Origin: Parapedobacter luteus
GTDB taxonomy: Bacteria > Bacteroidota > Bacteroidia > Sphingobacteriales > Sphingobacteriaceae
Length of the DNA: 64,000 nt
Assembly: GCF_900168055.1 (NCBI RefSeq)
Contig: NZ_FUYS01000003.1
Span: forward strand, 372,001-436,000
Direction of reading: 5' to 3'
Both the position numbers and the translations under genes were made by a program. Below, piece by piece: positions 8,757 to 17,478 of this stretch; positions within the stretch are counted from its first letter, which is position 1; the number at the start of each line of letters is the position of its first letter. The notes under the pieces were generated by a model. The model did not search any database. It worked only from the letters and a program-made list of their open reading frames with translations, and had not been told where the DNA came from.

Positions 8757-10304
8757 TTAATGAAAACTTTCCGGTGGGTCTTCAAGGACGACGGGTTTAT
8801 ATCCTCCCTGCGCCCTGAAGTACAGGACAAGTCCGAGATAAAATAGAAACATAAACATCGGCAGTATCGACACGGTAGATAGTGCCGATTTTTTTGCTTC
8901 GTTCTCCACGCCGGCGATGATGTCCAGCGTCTCCGTGTCTGCCTGCGACAGTTTTTCTTGGTTTAAGGATTTATACTCGCCAAAGATGCTCCGCTTAACC
9001 TCCGTAACATACTCGCTGTAATAGGTGGTATGGTGCTCCAGGTCGTATGCCTGTAGTGTCGAATCGATTTCGCTATCCTGCACGGCTCCCAAAAAAACGG
9101 CGCCGATAATGCCTACGCCTAACTGCCCCACCGCACTGGTGATGTTCAGCGCCAAAGCACCGCCCCGGGGGAACTGCTCGGACACCACGCCCAACATGGT
9201 GCCCCACAGGTAAGTCTTGCCCACGGCGTAAAATCCCGCTGCCAGCAAAATAGTGGCTCCTGCCGAAAAAGATAGCCACTGTAAGCCTACCGCTGATACC
9301 AACGCGCTGATCGCAAGGATGCCTAAGGGCGACATACGCTTGGTGACCACCCCTGTATAGAGGCGGAGCACGGTCATGATGATCGCGGTAAACACCAATA
9401 CCCATCCACCCTGAAAACCGAGCTTCTGCATTTCCGGCGTCATGAGGTCTGTGATCCAGCTATCCGTACCCAATTCCATCGTAGCCAAGGGCACCATGAC
9501 AAGCAGCAGCACGACCAACAGCGGCCTGCCCAATGCTTTCAGGTAAAATCCCACAAACGCCACTACAACGACAATGACCAGCAAACTGACCGCCGTACCC
9601 CAACCCAGCAAATTACCCAATTCGAAGGCGCATAGGCTCGTAATGATGAGAAACCCCAATACGCCCACTTCCCGAAGCATGTCGATATATCTCACGCCCG
9701 CTTTTACACGCTCATTGACCGGAAAATGTGCATTGAATATCAATGCACCGTACGCCATTGTAGGCAACAGAATAAACAACATCATGATCCGCCAGTCGAC
9801 CTCGAGGTGGAGCAGCGTGATCCCAAACAGGCCGGCGATGGCGATGCCCATCGGCCACCCGGCATGCAGGATATTCAGCCATTTGGTCTTTTCCCGCGGA
9901 TACATACTGGCCACCACCGGATTGATGACAGCCTCGGCGGCTCCATTGCCCAGCGCAAACAGGAATGTACCGAAATAAAGCATCCAGTAACCGTTGGCGA
10001 AAATGGTCAGCAAGACGGAAGCTGCGTGGCAGATGAACGCAAAAATCATGGACTTTTTATAACCGATCTGATCAATCACTAGGCTGAACAAAACAATGCT
10101 CAACGCAAATGGCCAGAAACTGACCCCAAAAATCTGTCCCTGCTGGGTCTTGCTCAGGTCAAAGCGGATGCCCCACTCATGCATCAGGTATGAGCGGAAT
10201 ACAAACCCGAAGGCTGAAGCGACCAACACCATGAAGCATCCCCAGAAAAGTGTTTTGCTGGGTGTCTCCGGGTGCTGGGCGTTTTGTATGGTTGTAGGAC
10301 TCAT
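8757..10304 (-). CDS. MFS transporter, sugar-type
   Basis: A 515-residue inner-membrane permease with about 12 hydrophobic segments. The first half carries FGVSFWPFALSIVLFSLVID and YFGTFLFALGNGAAEAVINP, typical of Bacteroidota sugar:proton MFS carriers. A long soluble stretch (about residues 430-475) separates the last two helices. It begins 4 bases after the epimerase gene, so translation is likely coupled. It probably imports the mono- or disaccharide released in the periplasm. Confidence 0.85.
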   Translation of the reverse strand: MSPTTIQNAQHPETPSKTLFWGCFMVLVASAFGFVFRSYLMHEWGIRFDLSKTQQGQIFGVSFWPFALSIVLFSLVIDQIGYKKSMIFAFICHAASVLLTIFANGYWMLYFGTFLFALGNGAAEAVINPVVASMYPREKTKWLNILHAGWPMGIAIAGLFGITLLHLEVDWRIMMLFILLPTMAYGALIFNAHFPVNERVKAGVRYIDMLREVGVLGFLIITSLCAFELGNLLGWGTAVSLLVIVVVVAFVGFYLKALGRPLLVVLLLVMVPLATMELGTDSWITDLMTPEMQKLGFQGGWVLVFTAIIMTVLRLYTGVVTKRMSPLGILAISALVSAVGLQWLSFSAGATILLAAGFYAVGKTYLWGTMLGVVSEQFPRGGALALNITSAVGQLGVGIIGAVFLGAVQDSEIDSTLQAYDLEHHTTYYSEYVTEVKRSIFGEYKSLNQEKLSQADTETLDIIAGVENEAKKSALSTVSILPMFMFLFYLGLVLYFRAQGGYKPVVLEDPPESFH

Positions 10305-10308
10305 CAGG

Positions 10309-11157
10309 TTAAGCGGTAAATGTTTTCTTCAGGAAAGCAAATCCTTCTTCGGCCAGTTCGTCGGCACTGGCGGCCAACGGTCTCCATATGCTGGCCGCTC
10401 TCGCCAATTCTTTGGATGGCGCACCAAACGTTTCGATAACCAAGCTACCCTGGTAACCAATGGTCTGGAGTGCATCGCAGATACCGACCCAGTCGAGGTG
10501 GCCTGTGCCGGGTGTACCCCGGTCGTTTTCGTTGGCTTGGATATGGGCCAACCGGCTACCCAGTTTGATAATGCTTGCCGGAATATTTTTTTCTTCGATA
10601 TTGCTGTGGAAGGTGTCCAGGAGGATCTTCAGCTGGGCACTCCCCACCTCATCCACGAGCGCTATGGCTTGGTCAACCGTGTTAACCATATCGGTTTCAA
10701 ATCGATTTAGTGGCTCCAACGCCAAGGTCACACCGAGCGCCTCGGCACGCTGCACCGCTTGGTACAGGTTATCGAGGCACCACTGGCGTTCTTGCTGTTT
10801 CTGTCTCTCTGGAACCAACCGCGTCTTGCCCACGGCTGAGTATAATGGTCCGCCGAATAGCGGGCTTTCCAATTCGCTGGCGATTTCGAGGCAATCGATG
10901 ATATAGGAAAGCCCGTTGGCCCGGATCTCGGGCAGTTCATTGGAAATATCGCGGTCCATGCCAAACGCGCCGCTGACGGTGACGCTCAGGTCCATTTCCC
11001 GGCAGGTTTTCCTTAAAACAGCCCAATCGATCAATTCCCGATCTTCCACAGCAATCTCGATAACATCATAGCCGATGTCTTTGGCTTTGCGCAAGATGTC
11101 AAACGACGCCGTTGAAAACGGTGAAACCCAAACAAACGTGCTTATTCCTATATTCAT
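10309..11157 (-). CDS. TIM-barrel sugar isomerase/epimerase
   Basis: A 282-residue protein of the xylose-isomerase-like TIM-barrel family (AP endonuclease 2 fold), closest in look to D-tagatose/D-psicose 3-epimerases. The four metal-ligand blocks are visible: LALEPLNRFE (Glu), KILLDTFHSN (Asp), HIQANENDRGTPGTGHLDW (His and downstream residues) and LVIETFG (Glu). It is cytoplasmic with no signal peptide. Packed between the oxidoreductase (20 bases) and the MFS gene (4 bases), it probably epimerises or isomerises a keto-sugar intermediate. Confidence 0.85.
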   Translation of the reverse strand: MNIGISTFVWVSPFSTASFDILRKAKDIGYDVIEIAVEDRELIDWAVLRKTCREMDLSVTVSGAFGMDRDISNELPEIRANGLSYIIDCLEIASELESPLFGGPLYSAVGKTRLVPERQKQQERQWCLDNLYQAVQRAEALGVTLALEPLNRFETDMVNTVDQAIALVDEVGSAQLKILLDTFHSNIEEKNIPASIIKLGSRLAHIQANENDRGTPGTGHLDWVGICDALQTIGYQGSLVIETFGAPSKELARAASIWRPLAASADELAEEGFAFLKKTFTA

Positions 11158-11177
11158 CGTAACAAACCAACATTAGA

Positions 11178-12287
11178 TTATTCAAAACTTGGCACTTCAA
11201 TACGGACACCGCCCTTCATGGCCGACTCATGGGCGCATATTCCTGCGCAGGTGTAGTTGGCGGCCAATGCTGCATCCACGGCAGAATCCCGCCCTTCCAC
11301 GATAGCCGCTACAAACTCCTGCACCAGATGCGGATGCGAACCGCCATGACCTGCTCCCTGCAAAAAGGACACGTGGTTGGGGTCATCAATCCGCTCGCGC
11401 TTCGTGAAGTCCGCAATTTCCGGAATCAGCAGTTCATCCGTGTCGGGCACATCCAGCCGCTGGGCATTTTCACCGCCATCAAAGACCGCGTGGCCCTCGT
11501 CCTGGAGCTGTTCCCATTCAAAGGACATCTTGGTACCGTAAACATCGTAACTCTCCCGATACTGCCGCACCACGTCAAACAACGAACGGGTTGCCTCTGC
11601 CACTACATCGGAACCTTTCAGCTTGAACGTGGCAGTTTCCACGGCATAAGGTGCATTATACCGGCTGGCTAAATCATCGGAAAGTCGACCGGAACCATGG
11701 CAAACCACGGATTCCGCAATGGTGTTATTGATGCGCAGTAACGGGGATATCGCATGGGTACCGTTGAGCATCGGGGGATAGCCCTTCCAATATTCAGCCC
11801 ACCCTTCCATGCTCATGTCTTGGATGTGCGACCCGCGGACAAATTGGATTTTACCCAGCTGGCCGCTTTCCGCAAGTTTCAATCCGTAAAGAAATTCCCG
11901 GGTGTAAAGTGCTGTTTCCATCATCATGTACACCTTCCCTGCACGGCGCTTGGCTTCCACAATGGCTTTGCAGTCTTCCACGGTCATCGCCATCGGTATG
12001 GTACAGGCCGTGTGTTTATTTGCATTCAACGACGCCAGCGTCATCCGGGCATGTTCGGGCACAGGCGTAACAATATGGATGGCATCCACGTCTTCCCGTT
12101 TCACCACTTCTTCGAAATCAGTGAAAACAAGGTTTTCGTCTAAGTTAAACTTCGCTTTCAGCTCGTTGAGCGTGTTTTCATTTCGCGTACAGATTCCGAC
12201 AGCTTTAATATTCGGATGCTTCTGATAAATGGGAATGAACTCTTTTCCAAAACCCATACCAACGATAACGACAGTGATTTTTGACAT
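11178..12287 (-). CDS. Gfo/Idh/MocA family oxidoreductase
   Basis: A 369-residue NAD(P)-dependent sugar or cyclitol dehydrogenase. An N-terminal Rossmann fold (VGMGFGKEFIPIYQKHP, then IHIVTPVPEH around residue 75) is followed by the alpha/beta substrate domain. No Tat signal is present, so it acts in the cytoplasm. It sits between ThuA and epimerase genes; the same trio occurs in pathways that oxidise a sugar hydroxyl to a keto group (for example C3 of glucosides). That pathway assignment is inference. Confidence 0.85.
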   Translation of the reverse strand: MSKITVVIVGMGFGKEFIPIYQKHPNIKAVGICTRNENTLNELKAKFNLDENLVFTDFEEVVKREDVDAIHIVTPVPEHARMTLASLNANKHTACTIPMAMTVEDCKAIVEAKRRAGKVYMMMETALYTREFLYGLKLAESGQLGKIQFVRGSHIQDMSMEGWAEYWKGYPPMLNGTHAISPLLRINNTIAESVVCHGSGRLSDDLASRYNAPYAVETATFKLKGSDVVAEATRSLFDVVRQYRESYDVYGTKMSFEWEQLQDEGHAVFDGGENAQRLDVPDTDELLIPEIADFTKRERIDDPNHVSFLQGAGHGGSHPHLVQEFVAAIVEGRDSAVDAALAANYTCAGICAHESAMKGGVRIEVPSFE

Positions 12288-12317
12288 ATTTGATTTTTAT
12301 TTAGCTGGTTATACTTG

Positions 12318-13043
12318 TTATTTGCTAGAAACCCAATTGACCGCATTGATTAGCAAGGTTTTGTAAGCCTCATGCTGATGACTATGCTCGTCATGCCCTA
12401 ACGTGATTCCTACGATTTTCGCCTTGGGATGCTTTACGGTATATACCACCGGATAGACCGCATCCGTTTCTTTTGACTGGCCGATAACCAGTACTTCAAT
12501 CCCCCTTGCGGCCGGGTCGGGAACGTGGCGATACAGTTCGTCCTGAAACTCGAATTTTTGAGCAACGCCCTGCGTAACGGGATGCGCGGGATTGACGACA
12601 TAGTTTTTAAATTCCTGGAATTTTTCGTGGCTCTTGCTGCCGCCGCCCACGTAATTCAGGTTGTACGCTGGCCAATCCTCCCAGTTATACCACACGGCGG
12701 CATGGAGCAGCAATAACCCCTTCCCCTTTTCGACAAATTTGGTAATGGCAGTCTGCCCCGTTGCATCGATGGGTTGATTGTTGGCCAGAATAAGGATATC
12801 GGTGCTTTTCAGATAGGCCGGTATAGCGTCCACCTGCTCGGTGTATGTTACTTGGTAGGCTCCCGTCGATTCAATCGTTTTTGCATCTTCCTCGCCGTAC
12901 CAACGACTAAAATCATGTGATCCGCCGCCGCCCACCATCAGTATCCGGAGCGGTTTGGTTTGAGCGAGCGCTGTGCCAACAGCCATCGCCATTAAGGTGA
13001 GGACTGCGAATAGCTTCATTGTGTGTTTCATCTTGATATACAT
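12318..13043 (-). CDS. ThuA-domain protein, secreted
   Basis: A 241-residue ThuA-like protein (glutamine amidotransferase-like fold). The signal peptide ends near GTALAQ. ILMVGGGGSHDF opens the fold, TDILILANNQPI and GKGLLLLHAAVWYN form the core, and IVGITLGHDEHSH ends it. ThuA proteins are linked to trehalose and other keto-sugar metabolism, although the reaction is not settled. It starts 14 bases after the large ThuA/PVC fusion. Starts at in-frame Met5 or Met9 are equally possible and leave the signal peptide intact. Confidence 0.85.
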   Translation of the reverse strand: MYIKMKHTMKLFAVLTLMAMAVGTALAQTKPLRILMVGGGGSHDFSRWYGEEDAKTIESTGAYQVTYTEQVDAIPAYLKSTDILILANNQPIDATGQTAITKFVEKGKGLLLLHAAVWYNWEDWPAYNLNYVGGGSKSHEKFQEFKNYVVNPAHPVTQGVAQKFEFQDELYRHVPDPAARGIEVLVIGQSKETDAVYPVVYTVKHPKAKIVGITLGHDEHSHQHEAYKTLLINAVNWVSSK

Positions 13044-13057
13044 TTTGTGTTCCTGAT

Positions 13058-16000
13058 TTACTTAATAACGCGCATAATCCCATTCATCCCCCGCCAGTGA
13101 CCCGGAAAGGTGCAGACATACGGGTAATCGCCGGGCTCCCTGGGTGCGGTAAATTCCAGCGTGAAGCTCTCGCCGGGATTTACCAATGGGGTATGGTGCA
13201 ATACTTCAGGAATCGCTGGCACGTACTGCCTGTCAAATGCTTCTGATGACCGCAGCATGTCGTCCGCCGCCTTGCCGACAATGTCCAACGTTCCGGGCCG
13301 GATGATTAACAGGTTATGCTGCATACCATCGGGATTTTCAAATACCAACGTGATTCGCTTACCCGCGGGAACCGTAATTAATTTCTTATCATACTGCATG
13401 ATGTCTTTGACCGCTTTTAGCTCGACACGCTCGGAGGGTATATGAGTGGCTGGGTCTACAGTCGCTGACATCCCCCGCTGAGCGTGTACAGCAGATTGTC
13501 GCGCTTTTGACAGTCTCAAGGAGATGTTATTGATATCACCTGTAAAACCCGATGGACCGCCGTAATCCGCAAAGGCATAAGCTTCATCAAAATCTTCGCC
13601 CGAGCGCAGGTTGAGCTGCAACGGCTCGGTAAACAAATGCATAACTTGCTGCTTGCCTTGGGTAGCCCCATTTACGGATAACTCAATCGAGGCATCTGCC
13701 GCCATCCGTGCCTCGGCCACAAACTTATCAGGCAGGAGGCCCCGTGAAGAAACGGTGGCCGTCTGGCCATGTTGATAGACCTCAAAAAACAGCCGGTTGT
13801 TTTTGACATAAAGCGCGTATCCCGCCGCCTTGTCTCCTTGTCCGACAATCAGCCCATTATAGGCTTGGTTATCACGCCTATGGATATCTGCTTGGATCTG
13901 GATTTCCTTATTTGAAACATCCGGCGAGAACGGGAAACGACTACGGCGCCCCAGCATGTACTGCTCATTGGCCAGCGATTCGAGGATTCGGTTGGCGAAA
14001 CTGCTGCCGGCTTGTGCAGGCGCCAGCTTAAAGAATGCATCTTCGTGCCGGGCAATCGCCGCAAACAGGGCTTGCGATAACCATCGGTCTGCTTCGTTGG
14101 CGGGATCATCTGTCGCTTCAAGCAGGGCCCTGGCAACGGCCTCCGAAGCAGGATATTCGGCCAGTTTTACAAACGCTGCCATGCGGGTATTCAGGTTGGT
14201 GTCTGCTAAGATCCCGCTATTCAGTAGTGCGTCGCGGGATCGATAGGCTACGGGAAGTACCTGGGCAGCCGCCTTCCGTACCCCCGCCGAAGGGTGTTTC
14301 AAGGCCTCCACTACGATATTGAATACGTCTTGCCGCTTATCAATAAGGTGTAATCCCTGCAACGTCCAAAGCGCATGGATAGCGGGGGCGTTCAGTCCGA
14401 TTTGGTCTACTTTTTGGTCGGACACAATCCGGATCAGTTCACCTGTTACGTCGTCGCGCTGCCGTTCCACCAATAGCCGCTGGGCATGCGTCCGCCAGAA
14501 TTTGTTGTCGCTCTTCAGTGCCTTCAGCAGGCCGCCCGTATCATCTTTCGAAAGCTTATGGAGAGCTTTATGTTTGCCGTCTTTATGCACCAACCGGTAA
14601 ACACGGCCGTATTTCTTATCGCGCAGGTCGCTTTCAAACGCATTTCCGGGACCATGCGGCTGCTCGACAAACGGCAACACCTTGTCTGAAGGCGCCTGCG
14701 CCGGCACGAATACATTATGTTGGATGATAAAGTTATACCAATCAAGTATCCAAACTGCACCGTCCGGGCCTACTTCTGCGTGAATAGGGCCAAACCATTC
14801 GTCCGAGCTGGCCACTAAGTTCCACCCATCGTGCTCTTTAAAACCGGCACCATCAGGCTCAATGAGAGCGTTGTGTACCAAGCGTACCGTCGGCTCTGTT
14901 ACAAAGGCAACCTTATTCCAGTATTTCTGAGGATAATCGCGCGCCGTGTAAAGCTGGTGCCCCGCAGCAGATGTGAAGCCACCGACTACATCCACCTGCC
15001 GAAGATTGGGTTGCATAGCATGCACATCATAATGCCCGTCGATTTTCTGCACCGCATTGACAGTAACCCTCCTACCGTCGTCCGTAAGCTGGCGCTGCAC
15101 CAGTTGTTCAGGCATGGAATAATATGCGCTATGTGTGTTGTTTGCGGTAGAAATAAATATGTTGTTGTCTTCAGTCATACCTAACCCCCATGTATTGTTG
15201 CTGGTGGTTGCCAGGTATTCGAAATCGGTACCGTCCGGTCTAAAGTGATACACGCCTTGGCCGAAGGCAAGCCGCCGACCATTGATATGGCCATCGAAGC
15301 CTGCATAGCCCGTGACACCCCAAATCTTATTATCAAACCCATACTGCAAGTTTGAAGGCCCGGCATGTGTGTCATTCTTATTCCAACCGGTCATGATGGT
15401 GTCCCGTAAGTCAACCACATCGTCTCCATCCGTGTCTTTCATGAAGATGAAGTGTGGGGCCATGGCCACAATCACACCATCGTTGGCAAACGTAAGGCTC
15501 GTGGCAATATTTAACCCATCAGCAAACACCGTAAACTTGTCGGCGATGCCATCGCCGTCCGTATCTTCGCATATTTTGATCCGGTCATTTGCTTCCCCTT
15601 TGAGCTCGACGAAATTATTGGGGTAATCGACAGTCTCAATGATCCATAACCGCCCTTTTTCATCCCAGCTCATTGCAATGGGATTTACGATATCCGGCTC
15701 TGCGGCAAATAGTTTTAGTTCGAAACCTACGGGGACCTGTATCAGTTTTTTCGATTCTTCAGGCGACAACGGTTCCTGCATTTTCGGCACAAAATGCCGA
15801 GCAGTGAAATCGGCAATTGTATCTTCATAGATGCTGACATCGGGAATCTGCAATTGTGCAACCAATCCCATTACCCGATCTCCTATCGCCCATTGCACGC
15901 CTTTGTTAACGGACCGGAGGAAATCCAGGCTTTTCCAGGTCTGCTCGTCATGGCCGCTGACTGTACAGTATACACGACCTTTTCCTTTATTAAACCGGTA

Positions 16001-16444
16001 TAGGGAATCAGTGGATACCTCCCTTGAGCCTGTATCGGCAACAGGTGCACTGCCATCAAGTGCCTTGGCGACCCATCGCGGTTGATTGGCACCAAGAAAC
16101 TGCCCACCAAGCACAACCAACCCCTTGCCACTATCTACGAACTTTTCCAGTGCGCGCTCCTGATCGGAAGAAATGGAATCCGGGAGCGTAAATAAAATTA
16201 CACCGTCATACAAATGCAGGTTTTCATCGTTTAAGTCTGCACGATCCGTTGTATAAGTAAGGTTAATGCCACTCTTGAAAAGTTCGATGGCCAACCAAGA
16301 CGCGTATTTGCCCGATACATCGGGCGCATCGGCGCTTTCCAAAAACAAGACTTCGGCTCTCCGTGGATAATTACGGTTGTCATGCGTACATTGGAAAAAA
16401 AACAGGCAGAAAAAGACAATATACAAGTAGGAAATTATTCTCAT
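13058..16444 (-). CDS. ThuA / PVC-type propeller / LamG-like / cupredoxin fusion lipoprotein
   Basis: A 1128-residue exported lipoprotein (FFFQC near residue 19). Domains in order: ThuA-like (about 28-200, GKGLVVLGG); a PVC-type dehydrogenase beta-propeller (about 235-610, GRLWIIETVDYPNNF, CEDTDGDGIADKFTVFADGL); a HEAT-like helical part (about 625-790); a LamG-like beta sandwich (about 800-975); and a C-terminal azurin-like cupredoxin. Apparent copper ligands are His1043, Cys1111, His1116 and Met1120, with azurin spacing C-x4-H-x3-M. Many PVC-propeller proteins end in a CxxCH haem c domain; none is present here, so copper may carry the electrons. It is the first gene of the minus-strand cluster and its promoter faces the AraC gene. 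An extracytoplasmic sugar dehydrogenase is the likely role, not proven. Confidence 0.8.
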   Translation of the reverse strand: MRIISYLYIVFFCLFFFQCTHDNRNYPRRAEVLFLESADAPDVSGKYASWLAIELFKSGINLTYTTDRADLNDENLHLYDGVILFTLPDSISSDQERALEKFVDSGKGLVVLGGQFLGANQPRWVAKALDGSAPVADTGSREVSTDSLYRFNKGKGRVYCTVSGHDEQTWKSLDFLRSVNKGVQWAIGDRVMGLVAQLQIPDVSIYEDTIADFTARHFVPKMQEPLSPEESKKLIQVPVGFELKLFAAEPDIVNPIAMSWDEKGRLWIIETVDYPNNFVELKGEANDRIKICEDTDGDGIADKFTVFADGLNIATSLTFANDGVIVAMAPHFIFMKDTDGDDVVDLRDTIMTGWNKNDTHAGPSNLQYGFDNKIWGVTGYAGFDGHINGRRLAFGQGVYHFRPDGTDFEYLATTSNNTWGLGMTEDNNIFISTANNTHSAYYSMPEQLVQRQLTDDGRRVTVNAVQKIDGHYDVHAMQPNLRQVDVVGGFTSAAGHQLYTARDYPQKYWNKVAFVTEPTVRLVHNALIEPDGAGFKEHDGWNLVASSDEWFGPIHAEVGPDGAVWILDWYNFIIQHNVFVPAQAPSDKVLPFVEQPHGPGNAFESDLRDKKYGRVYRLVHKDGKHKALHKLSKDDTGGLLKALKSDNKFWRTHAQRLLVERQRDDVTGELIRIVSDQKVDQIGLNAPAIHALWTLQGLHLIDKRQDVFNIVVEALKHPSAGVRKAAAQVLPVAYRSRDALLNSGILADTNLNTRMAAFVKLAEYPASEAVARALLEATDDPANEADRWLSQALFAAIARHEDAFFKLAPAQAGSSFANRILESLANEQYMLGRRSRFPFSPDVSNKEIQIQADIHRRDNQAYNGLIVGQGDKAAGYALYVKNNRLFFEVYQHGQTATVSSRGLLPDKFVAEARMAADASIELSVNGATQGKQQVMHLFTEPLQLNLRSGEDFDEAYAFADYGGPSGFTGDINNISLRLSKARQSAVHAQRGMSATVDPATHIPSERVELKAVKDIMQYDKKLITVPAGKRITLVFENPDGMQHNLLIIRPGTLDIVGKAADDMLRSSEAFDRQYVPAIPEVLHHTPLVNPGESFTLEFTAPREPGDYPYVCTFPGHWRGMNGIMRVIK

Positions 16445-16473
16445 AAAATATAGCTCTATAACCGTTGGTCATA

Positions 16474-16481
16474 CAAAAGTA
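16474..16481 (-). promoter_or_regulatory. -7 box for the ThuA/PVC-led cluster
   Basis: TACTTTTG on the minus strand matches the Bacteroidota -7 consensus TAnnTTTG and lies 30 bases before the start codon at 16444. That gives a leader of about 23 bases. No good -33 TTTG is seen, consistent with an activator-dependent promoter. Confidence 0.5.
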
Positions 16482-16529
16482 GGCCGCAAAATCACAGGAA
16501 AACCGCATTATGTTATCCCTTTATAGTCA

Positions 16530-16544
16530 AATTATATCATAATT
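16530..16544. promoter_or_regulatory. Palindrome in divergent AraC/cluster promoter region
   Basis: AATTAT-ATC-ATAATT is a perfect 15-base inverted repeat midway between the AraC-type gene and the minus-strand cluster. It may be an operator for the AraC protein or another regulator; its AT-only composition also makes chance possible. Confidence 0.3.
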
Positions 16545-16575
16545 GCGTATATTTATGGGCAACCAAAGATAAATC

Positions 16576-17478
16576 ATGAAGAAAAGCCACATCATACCGA
16601 AAGCACTTATCCCGGAAAACAAGTCGTTTGTCGTGCGAAAACAGGTTGAACCATACTTCGATCCCACTTTTCATTTGCATCCCGAATTCCAGCTGTCATA
16701 TGTCGTAGAAGGTGAAGGGAACCGGTTCGTGGGGGACAGTATCAAGCCCTTCAAAGCAAATGATCTGGTATTAATCGGCCCCAACTTGCCGCATGTTTGG
16801 CGTAACCATAATGCCTATTTTGAAAAAGACAGTCGATTAAGCACAACCGTGGTCGTCATCTATTTCCATGATCATTTTTTAGGCGAGACCATCCATAATA
16901 AGGAAGAATTTGAAAGCATCAAACACTTGTTTCTGCGTTCCCAATGCGGTATTGAGATCAAAGGCGATACACAAGTACAGGTAAGCCAGCTGATGGTAGA
17001 ATTACTGGACTTGAAAGGTGCGGACAGTATTATCCAACTATTGCGAATATTGAATACCATTGCCCTATCCGATGAATGCCAGCTCATCACGGACACCCAT
17101 TCCAAGGCTTACAACACCGAGGCGGAGACAGACCGGATGAATAAGGTCTATGCGTTTATCATGAAAAATTTCCACCGCAAAATCCATCTGGAAGAAGTCG
17201 CCTCCATCGCCAGTATGACCAGCACATCATTCAGCAGGTATTTCAAATCACGTGTCAACCAATCCTTTTCGGACTTTTTGAAAGAAATCCGCATTGAATA
17301 CGCATGCAAACTCCTCAAAGAAGACAAAATGAACATTGACCGTATCGGTTATAAGTGCGGCTTCCAGTCACTCACCAACTTCAATAAGCAATTCAAGATG
17401 GTTACCGGGAAGCAGCCACACCAATACCGAAATGAATACCAAAAAATGGCGATCGAATCTTATCATCACTATCACTGA
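16576..17478 (+). CDS. AraC family transcriptional regulator with cupin sensor domain
   Basis: A 300-residue regulator. Residues about 20-90 form a cupin-like ligand domain (FHLHPEFQLSYVVEGEGNRF, then LVLIGPNLPHVW). The C-terminal 100 residues form the double helix-turn-helix (IHLEEVASIASMTSTSFSRY and IDRIGYKCGFQSLTNFNKQF). It is divergent from the 16444-1 cluster across 131 bases and is its probable activator, sensing a soluble sugar in the cytoplasm. Its 3' end overlaps the end of the convergent GH43 gene by 7 bases. Confidence 0.88.
   Translation: MKKSHIIPKALIPENKSFVVRKQVEPYFDPTFHLHPEFQLSYVVEGEGNRFVGDSIKPFKANDLVLIGPNLPHVWRNHNAYFEKDSRLSTTVVVIYFHDHFLGETIHNKEEFESIKHLFLRSQCGIEIKGDTQVQVSQLMVELLDLKGADSIIQLLRILNTIALSDECQLITDTHSKAYNTEAETDRMNKVYAFIMKNFHRKIHLEEVASIASMTSTSFSRYFKSRVNQSFSDFLKEIRIEYACKLLKEDKMNIDRIGYKCGFQSLTNFNKQFKMVTGKQPHQYRNEYQKMAIESYHHYH

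Noticed and set aside
13058-16444. PVC-type haem-binding cytochrome
   Set aside because: No CxxCH motif is present; the C-terminus has copper rather than haem ligands.
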